Position numbers and translations under genes: made by a program | Notes under the pieces: model-generated | What the model saw: only the letters and a program-made list of their open reading frames with translations | Told to the model about the DNA's origin: nothing | The model's database searches: none | Source: Setophaga petechia | Taxonomy: Eukaryota; Chordata; Aves; Passeriformes; Parulidae | Direction of reading: 5' to 3' | Assembly: GCA_024362935.1 (NCBI GenBank) | Contig: JANCRA010000040.1 | Span: forward strand, 3,844,001-3,908,000 | Length of the DNA stretch: 64,000 bases | Shown here: one piece after another, positions 55,401-64,000 of the stretch | Numbering within the stretch: the first letter of the stretch is position 1 | Layout: every line of letters starts with the position of its first letter

Positions 55401-57169
55401 GACACCCAATATCTGTGCATGCAGACAAGACATTAGCACTGTGCCTATGTATTGTCCTCCTTTGGAGAACTAGGAGAGTACAAATTCTTCATTTTTAATC
55501 AGTGTATTTTTTTCTAGAATTCAGCTTCCATGGTTTTACTCTATTTCCTCACGCCTTCATCTTGCTTTGTACCATAAATAATGCATTCATGGCTTGCCAT
55601 CTAGCAATTTGTTGGCATCAGAGACATTCTTGCAGAGGTGTGAACTTCCACACATAGTTGTACATTTTGAAGAATATGGATATTTTCTTGTGATTGAGAA
55701 ATATGGCAGTGCTGACAGGATATTCCCAGAACAGCATATACATGGCAGGGTGCTTGGATCACACCTGCCAAGGAAGCAGGCTCCGTGCCAGCACACTCTA
55801 TGCACTCCCAACTTACTGAACTAATATAAACCAGCATCCCCATGCTGCAGTTGGCAGCCCTGGGACAGTCTGATGCATCCAGTTACAACTCAGCTGCTTG
55901 CCCATATGCCACCTGTTATGTGACAGACCTATGGCGGCAGGAATGAGACTGAATAGAACAGAGCTGCATTGATATCCAAATATTGTCTTCAAATATATTA
56001 ATCTAGGAACACAAAAACATTGATTATAAAGATTTCTTACTTTATTATACATGCTCTCACTCTTTATTAAATATGTTCTTACTTTGTAGTATATATGCTT
56101 ACTAGTAAACTTAGATTATATAAAAATTAAATGTATTATTTGATTTGTTTTATAACTGTAGTTAGTGTTCTTTTTATATTTAAAAATACTCCAACAGTAG
56201 ATAATGTAAAATTTCACATTTTTTTACACTATAACATTTTTGGATACCAGAACAGATTGCAGCTATGTAGAATTCAAGGTAGCATATTTTAGACTTTGTC
56301 ATGTAAAGCTACTACTTTGCTTGTTAGAATTGTATCATTAATTTACATAATTATGGATTAAAGTGGTAAAAATATTTTAGGATTCTACTTTATTTTTTAT
56401 GTAGTTTCCACTTGTAAGAATTCCATTACTCAATTTTAGAAGTTGTATTCTTTCTTCAGAAGGTGTGTTTTAGACAGGCAGTAATTTTTTTGATCCCTTC
56501 TCTCCATAAAACAGTGATAGATTAGTGAGGTTGTTTTATTAATCTACTATGTTTGTTTTATTTTTCAATTAACTCCAAGGTGACTTTAAATACCCTTTTT
56601 AAACTTCCTTGTAGGCTACAAATTAGGGTCCCTAATGCCTTATGATTTCATAGAATTTGTATATTCAGTAGTAATTTAATTGAAATGTCCCCTAGAAATG
56701 CCCACTACATCATGTGGTTTGTGTTACTAATCTGTGAGAACAGTAATAAAATAAACTGTAGGTCAGTATGAATGAGAGTGACAGTAAGTATCTCTCCACA
56801 GTGTCTAAAGGCACTAATAGCAGGTATCACACAGGTTCTATTCCAGCACTGTTCCAGATCTTGGAATTATAGGCAATATCATGGCTAACCCCCTCATTCC
56901 TCACAAAAAGATTGGAGAAAGGAAGCCTTAGGCAAAATACATTCAGATTCCCCAAAAGAAGGAATATTTAATTTCCCAGACCCAGTTAGAATGTTTACTT
57001 GGCTTCATGATGCTCTGTGCAATATAATCATTGTTGGTTGTCTGTACAGGAAAATTTCTGCTCTATTTTCTCATGTTCTCAGACACTCTGTAAGAAGCTT
57101 TGCGCCTCAGTTGAAACTGAACATTTCTGCTCAAATTCTCAGGTTAATTTTCCTTTCCTGGATGTAGAA
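52471..57169. other. Gene-poor AT-rich DNA
   Basis: No supportable gene. The longest frame, 150 codons on the minus strand (53292-53744), shows no domain I know and is left uncalled. A short GATGGG/GATGAG repeat lies at about 54636-54662, and an AT patch at 54701-54712. Confidence 0.5.
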
Positions 57170-57570
57170 GTGAGGATTTTTGAATATTTGTGGTTGCTTA
57201 GTCTGGAGAAAAGGAGGCTCAGGGGAAACTTTATCATTCTCTACAACTGCCTAAAAGGAGGTTATAGACAGGTGGTGGCCAATCTCTTCTCTCAAATAAC
57301 AAGAGACAGGGCAAGAGAAAACAACTTCTGTTTGCACCAGGGGACGTTCAGACTGGATATTACAAGAAATTTCTCTCCTTAAAGAGTTGTTAAAAACTGC
57401 AACAATTTGCCCAGGGAAGTGGTGGAGTCACCACCCCTGGAGGAATTTAAAAGATGTGTAGATGTGGCGCTTGGGGACATGATTAAGTGGCAGACTTTGC
57501 AGAACTGGGTTAATGGTTGAACTGAATGACCTGAAAAATCTTTTCCAAACTAAATGATTCTATGGTTCTA
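57170..57570 (+). mobile_element. CR1 LINE 3' fragment
   Basis: Plus-strand CR1: 'tctggagaaaaggaggctca', the 'ggggacgttcagactggata' stretch, then 'gggaagtggtggagtcacca' and the 3' end AAATGATTCTATGGTTCT. The part at 57190-57380 is still partly open, but stops follow. The copy is 5'-truncated and inactive. Confidence 0.92.
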
Positions 57571-60500
57571 AGCACTGGCCTCTAGGAAGGATATTAGCTC
57601 TTAAAAGGAAGAATGTGCCTAAGCCATTCTTCCCCAGCTAAGAGGTTTTTGAAATGACATTGACTGGATGTCCACGGCATCCATTGCCAGTAAGTCATGA
57701 AGATGGCGTGTGAAGAGGTGAAAAGGGAAATAACTGAAAGTCTGTACACTGCATATAAAACTTGGAGATAATTACCATCTGGCTGTACATTGCTTGAAGT
57801 TTAAACTCTTATTCAGTTCACTTCATGTTCTCTGTGTATCATGTTTTCTTCCATTTCCTGCATGTTTTTTTGTGGGCCTGGAATCTTATGAGAGCTGAAT
57901 GCCCCTGCAGAACATTTTGATAACATATATACAGAGCAGCATCTTCTGCAAGCCCCAGTATTGCCACATGCTTCTCCAACCACCATCAAGGTGTGTAACA
58001 TTTAGCAGTCCTAAGTGCATGCTTGTTAAGTTTCACCTTTTAAAATTAAATGTAAAGACTCGTCAGCATCTTTCATTGTCCTTCCAGAAGTACAACAGTC
58101 AGGCATATAAAGTCATATTGATAATATATAAATACCAGTAATTCAATATTAATTCTACTTTTCTTTTTGTGTTAGCATAAACACTGCCTAATGTTGACTT
58201 CCATCAGTCAACTTGCTCTATCAGTACAAGGTGACCCTTCATGTAATGTAATGTCATGTTTAGCTTCCCTAATCACACACACCTAATTTTCCTGACATTG
58301 ATTTTTACTACAGTTTTATCCATAGAAGGATTTTTACAGCACATATCTCTTACATCTTTCTGCCCAAGAGATGATAGCAAATATAGTTCAACTTAATTGA
58401 AATAATAACATACTATTTATATTAATAAAAGAAGTATCTAAATTTCAAGCAGTCTTTTGGATTTGAGGTCTGAATGCAGGAATTGGCAGTCAGGCTTGCT
58501 AAATTGTAAATTCTCTCACATGGAGCGTAATGCTTCTGGGGAAACCTTTTATCTCTTCTGTCATGGCATTTCCCTCCGTAAATTTATTTACTGTATCTGT
58601 CTCACAGAAGTGTAAGGAGAATCAATCCTGTAGAACTGCAGTTGAGATATTACTAAAAGAGGAAGATTTGGAATTCCAAGGGTTTTGGTGTGGTTGTACT
58701 GTGTGGATAGGATGGTGGGTTACACAATCTCCCAATGTACACCACAGAGCACCTTAGAAGCACTTAGAGCCATCGAAGCCCCTCGTTCCTTCCCCAGTAC
58801 AGAAGGGGCAGAGCAGGGCTAAATAACTAAATGTATTTAGTGTTGGTTTTACTTGATTTTCTGAAAAGCAAAAAGTGTTTTTCCCCACTTGTCTATTCTT
58901 GTCATCATTTCTAGCACCCAGAAAAGACATTAAAATGTTAAATTGCGTACAATAACTCAAATAGTGTCTGTGAAGGCAACAAAAAACGATCAGATGTTCC
59001 TCAGACCTCCCCACACACACCCCCTCTCCTTTGCTGTATCTGATGGACAATTTAATTTGTCCTAAAATAAGAATGTTAGGTGGGCATTACAGGTGGAGCT
59101 GTCTAGATACTCACATAATGAATGCATCCCAAAGAAAGGGAAGCTGTGATGATTGCGATTGACTTTGGTCCAAATGGGCCTGGAAAGGGGTCTTAAATGC
59201 TGCTGAGGACTGGGCCAACAGGGTAAACTGCTCTCCCAAGGTTGTAGGCTGGTCCCAGGTGGATCCATTGGCAGGGATGCCTGCAGAATATATAGCCTGA
59301 AGATGGGGAATGCTCACTTTGGCATGGGTGAGTAAATCGCTAGGATCTGGTGCAAAATCCTAAATCATCGCTACACAGATTCTGTTGCTTTGTCACCTAG
59401 TATCCTGCAAGGTCAAAAACTGTAAACTTGGACATTTCTGCACTGACCTACTTACATTATAAAAGTTTAGACTTGCTCATATTATGTACTAAACTGGCAA
59501 TATTTAGATATTGTATTAGCAGGAAATCTTACATAATTATTCACAACACCAAAATTTAATTTCTGAGAAAATAGCTGTGAACCTTTAGATGAACATACAT
59601 GTGTACACAGCTGACATTTAATAAGAGAACAAGTGTATCAAAAACACCTGAAAAGCAACACACTTCCACATACATTAATTAGTTTCTGTGATGTAAAATA
59701 GAGTCAGGTCCTGACAGCCATATGAAAATGCCCAATTCTATTGACAGTCATACACAATTAAAAAGAAAATAAAAAAGTGTCATTCCTATAAAGTCCCCAG
59801 TCATTAAATCTGTTTAGTGTTTCTAAAGTGGTGCTATATTGATTTAATGATGCTATTAGTGATATCTACAGAGAATATATGAATATAAGCAATTACTCTT
59901 TGGGACATTCCTTTCTGGCAGAGAAAACACCTAATTTCACTAATTGCCTCTATTTCTGTTTCTGTTAACTGTACACTGCATACATGTTAATAATGTTATT
60001 ATCAGTAGAAGTGAATTTTAATTAACATTCATGTGTAGAAATTTAATTAAAACCAAACATATTCCAATAAGTTTGGTTTTTTTATTAAATCAATTGCATA
60101 GTTTTTTCCAGAGTTAAAGCATTATTCCTAAGTATCAATTTACAGAGATCTACAGCTTACTATGAAAGAAAGTTAAAAAACCTGTACATGAAACGGACAT
60201 CTAGAGACTCTATCCCTAACTAATACCCAAAATCAGGCTGTTACATCAAACTGTACTATGAATACATAATAGGAATTATTACTACATAGTCTTCCAGTCC
60301 AGAAAATATAGTGTATATTTTTATAAATTCAGGAAAAGCAAGTATGAAGAACTGAAAAACCAAATCACACCCACTCAAGGGGTTTACAATAAGAAATTTA
60401 ATCCAGATCTCATGAAAATTGGCTCAGTGCTTTAACTACAAGATGTTAGAGATACAACAGATCAGTCATTGAGATTTTATAGACCTGAAATGAGAAACAA

Positions 60501-62620
60501 TTTCAGAGTGCAATTTCAGGTTCTTCCCTGCATAAAACCACAAAAATTTGAAGAGGTGTTTCATGGAATTTGGGAAATTCAGGTTATTCTGAAAATCTGC
60601 AGTTCTTCTTGCTTGTTTTAATGAGCTCACTACCATGTGGATATGAATAATACTGATAGAAAGATAAAAATATAAAATTAATAATTCCTTTTACCATGTT
60701 ACAAGTATAAATGTTTGACAATATACCTAAATTTTAGTAATTGACTTATAGAAAGATTAGAGGGAATTTTTTTCAAACGCTAGTAAAAACGAATATGAGT
60801 GTTGACTCTGAGGAAATTCTGATAAAGTCCTTCATAGGTGGATCAGCTATGGCTGTGTACTTGGCTAATTTACACAATATACATGATTTCAAAAGTTTTT
60901 CAGAACTATAAATACTCTTCTTTGCAGGTTCTGGAGAAAATCATCCCTGGAAGTACTAGGTAATTTTCAAAACCCAATGCAAAAGGCTAAAATGAATCCT
61001 CCTCTGATTTGAACCACTAGTGATATTATATAAATTTAAGACTATATTTCTTGTGATTAATTTCACAATATAATCAAACTAGATTCAGCACCACTATTTA
61101 AAAAAGGAGTCTCAGATGTGACTAATTTCTCCCTGTCTGGCACAGGTTTGCTTTTATTAGCACCTTAGTAATCCTGATCAATGCCATTTAACTCCTGGCA
61201 TGCACACAGCGAGCACAATGAGCAATCCCATACAATCCGCTGCTCCTGCTACACACGTGCAGACACATGTGCACATGTGGAACTTCTGCCACACTGACAC
61301 AGAAAGTTGTCATGAACAGACATATGGAGACAATATGACTCTTCTCAAGGTACAGGAGATGACAGAAAATGGCATGCTGCTATTAAACACACTTAACAGC
61401 CAAGACACACGCCTTTCAGTCACTGTCAGTGCTCCAAGTGGGCAATGGCAGCTCTCACACATCATCAAGGAAATTGTCAGTAATCCCTGGAGACCATCTC
61501 TGTCATAATTGACAGTGGTAGGGGGGAAGGATGTCAGGGAAAAAGATATTAACACACCATCCTGAGATGGCAATAGTGGCAGTTAACACTCCTTCAGACT
61601 TTCAAACCTCCTGTGGAAGTCATAGCATAAATATGAAGCACCAAGATGACATTTTTTACAGCTGCTTCTCATAGTACCATGACATTTAAAGTGCATGCTA
61701 AAATCTATCAAGTACATTTAAAGCACAATTATGCCATAACATGCATTGTATACCTAATATGAGCAGGATTAGTCTGTCAGTGTTTTGAATTTGTAATCCA
61801 GACAATAGAATAAAATGCTTTCAAAATGCTATTTTTAAGTTTATTATTCAATTAACATGTATACTCTCCCTAAGAAAATAAAACATTTTGAGGGGGATAA
61901 AACATTTTTACTGTATATATGGAGTATGCAATTTAATCCTTAACAAATTGCTTCTGCCTTTAAATTATGTTATTAGTATGCTAAAAAATTCTTACATGTT
62001 GTCATCACTCTTTAAATTTCACTACAAGATACTGGGCTATACATCTGCCAAACGGTTTTGCTTTCAGTCTGTTCAATTAAAACCAGAAATATATTTGTCC
62101 ACATCTTAATCCTATGCTAAATATTCTATAGAGAAGATTTGAGTTAATTTTATAATACTATTTCCAATTTTTCCAATGTAAAATGTTCTTTACACTAATT
62201 GGTTGTTGTTTCAGAACAATAACGGGAATCCTATTAAATACTTAACACATCCTTTACCTAATTGTTCTGATGAAGTTTCGTATTGGGAAAGAGTATCCTT
62301 TTAAAATAAATTCTTTAAGATAGAACATCAAAATAAGTTTCTGAGGGGGATTTTTCTCCTCAGTTCCTTACATGCACTCTAAAGCTCAGAAGATTTTGGG
62401 TTTTTTAATAGAAATGGAAACTAGAAAACAGGCATTTTAAAGTAATGAAAATTGAAAACAATATTTTAAAAAAGCAACAAAAATCTCCCCACTTCCTTTC
62501 ATGTCCTTAGAGAATGCTGTTTTTCAATGACAAATTCCAGGCTGGCTATAAAAACTGGTTTCTCTCTGCCTGAGCCCCTTTTGTGACTTGCTCTCTACCA
62601 CTGCAGCTTTCATGCTAGCT
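57571..62620. other. Gene-poor AT-rich DNA
   Basis: No gene called. Frames of 98-102 codons at 58754-59050 (minus) and 61200-61508 (plus), and a 68-codon minus frame at 59111-59317, have no recognisable domain. A TATAAAA at about 62548 stands alone. The last six bases (CTAGCT, 62615-62620) are the duplication of the LTR that follows. Confidence 0.5.
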
Positions 62621-63265
62621 TGTCGGGACTCAGGACATCCCTCTGGCTGTCCTGAGCAGCCAAGACCCTTGCCAGGGGTCTCAGAGACCCTGGCACAGAG
62701 CCCAAAATGCCTCTGTGAGTTTGATTATGGCCCATGGAGCAAATACCAACCTTCTATGAAGATCAGCAAGCCACAAGAGTTTAAGTAGAATATTAGTGAA
62801 ATTATCACAGGGTGAATTATGTATTTTAGGATACTGTACAAGGGGGTTATATCCCTGTACAGGGGGGTTATGGAGACAAGATGGAGGAATCGGGGCGTGC
62901 CTCATGCTTCTTCTTTCTTCTTCTTGTCTTCCATCTTCCGTGGTGATGCTGGCACTTGGGGATTGGTTTATGGTGAAGGTACACTTGTCAATAAGGGTAA
63001 AAAGTATTGGGAATAAAAAGTAAATATGATATACGTAGTTTTTGTTATAAAAGGACGCGACCGCCCCGTGAGTGGGCAGAGTGCTCGTGGCTGCCCTGCT
63101 GAGCAGATCTCTGCTGGGCAGAAAGAAAATTTTTTAGATAAGAATTAATAAATAACCTTGAGACCGAGAGATGAAGAGCTCTGACTCCTTCTTTAAGCGC
63201 CGGGCTGGGAAAAGAGACTTTGGAACTTTTCTCGGGGTCACTCTGACAAACTAATGATCCCGACA
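62621..63265 (+). mobile_element. Solo LTR with 6-bp target-site duplication
   Basis: 645 bp starting TGTCGGGA and ending TCCCGACA, a perfect 8-bp terminal inverted repeat. It is flanked by CTAGCT on both sides (62615-62620, 63266-63271). TATAAAAG at 63046-63053 and AATAAA at 63147-63152 give plus orientation and place U3, R and U5. Six-base duplication fits a class II (ERVK-type) element, but the LTR is unlike that of the full provirus. No internal viral sequence adjoins, so it is a solo LTR. Frames within it (for example 63045-63434 minus) are chance. Confidence 0.93.
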
Positions 63266-63271
63266 CTAGCT

Positions 63272-64000
63272 GTCTCCCTCTGTCCCTCCTTCTACTTTTG
63301 GTTTGGTGAGACAATTGAAACTTTTCACAATCCTCCCTTCTCTGCCATTTCAACAGCCCCTGGAGACTGGCAGTTCCCCCCTTCAGATGATCCCATCTAA
63401 CTGAGCCTCTGGGGACCAGTAGCAAGGCAGCCATCCATCTGGCTGGGTGGCCATTCCTGGGTAAAGGAATATGTGCATGAAAAAATTAAATACTTACCCA
63501 GCCTGTCACATCTTTTACAAAGAAAACTAACATAAGACAGATATTTTTAAAGCCCTTATATTACATCCTTCATGTTAACTCTTTGAAAGGAAAACAGACA
63601 GATGCTTAATACTCCCTTTCATTGGTAATAACATAGCTGATAACCTAATACAAAAAAAGATTTTATTATAGTTGGAGTTCATAGTGTCTTTGGAGTTGTT
63701 CTTCCTTGATAATTCTTATTCAACGTTTCCAAGTGAAGCTCTTTTTAACTTTGCCCAAACTGTATATTTGGAGTGAAATTTTCTCCACTGGTTGTATGTC
63801 AGGTAAAAGATTTATTTAATTTTTACAAACATTTCTGCAAAAAACTATTCAGATATTTCTATATAAAACTAACAGAAAAATGCTCTTTCATTGATGTTAA
63901 ACTATAACAAATTCAGCAGTTACTTTATGAAGATTTTAAAGGAAAATCTTGACCTTTTAGCAGAATTTGGTTTTAAGCCAGCAGTGTTTCTGATGTCATC
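63272..64000. other. Non-coding DNA at the window end
   Basis: Nothing recognised beyond the LTR's right duplication. A C/T-rich first part (to about 63460) gives way to AT-rich DNA. Confidence 0.5.

Noticed and set aside
63045..63434. 129-codon minus-strand frame
   Set aside because: Crosses the right edge of a solo LTR and its target duplication; not a gene.

Overview
The window looks like avian nuclear DNA, most likely from a passerine (inference). The background is AT-rich, has no cellular gene I can name, and carries several CR1 LINE fragments. Two of these end in the ATTCTATG-type 3' tail typical of bird CR1, and there are LTR insertions with crisp target-site duplications (TSDs). Nothing resembles bacterial or organellar DNA.

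Layout. Positions 1-42563 are mainly gene-poor DNA. They hold degraded CR1 pieces (about 1-140, 6660-7130, 8480-8785, 23140-23449, 28225-28690, 29560-30285, 39700-39835), a solo LTR with a 5-bp TSD (10470-11116), a 100-bp tandem duplication (9708-9907), an (AAAAAAG)n microsatellite (14564-14679) and one possible terminal exon (17429-17583). From about 41399 to 52470 lies one antisense CR1 copy whose ORF2 is split by a 9002-bp endogenous retrovirus (42570-51571). From 52471 to the end there is more gene-poor DNA, a good CR1 3' end (57170-57570) and a second solo LTR with a 6-bp TSD and an 8-bp terminal inverted repeat (62621-63265).

The provirus is the centre of interest. It has two 498-bp LTRs in which I see no differences, a 6-bp TSD (AACTCC), a tRNA-Lys1,2-type primer binding site, and a long leader with no ATG. 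Gag is 651 codons and intact. An A AAA AAC slip site sits directly before the gag stop, with a possible pseudoknot downstream. One uninterrupted protease-RT-RNase H-integrase frame follows, in the -1 phase. The env gene is whole apart from a single in-frame TAG between the signal peptide and the mature surface subunit. Gag-Pol and the primer site look betaretrovirus-like (class II). The Env transmembrane subunit has the CX6CC and adjoining features of alpharetrovirus/gamma-type Envs. The element therefore looks like a very recently inserted mosaic, with capsid and enzyme reading frames open and Env broken at one codon.

The expected expression plan is as follows. The 5' LTR drives a full-length RNA that makes Gag and, by -1 frameshifting, Gag-Pro-Pol. 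A spliced RNA from a donor near 43372 to an acceptor near 49620-49640 would carry env.
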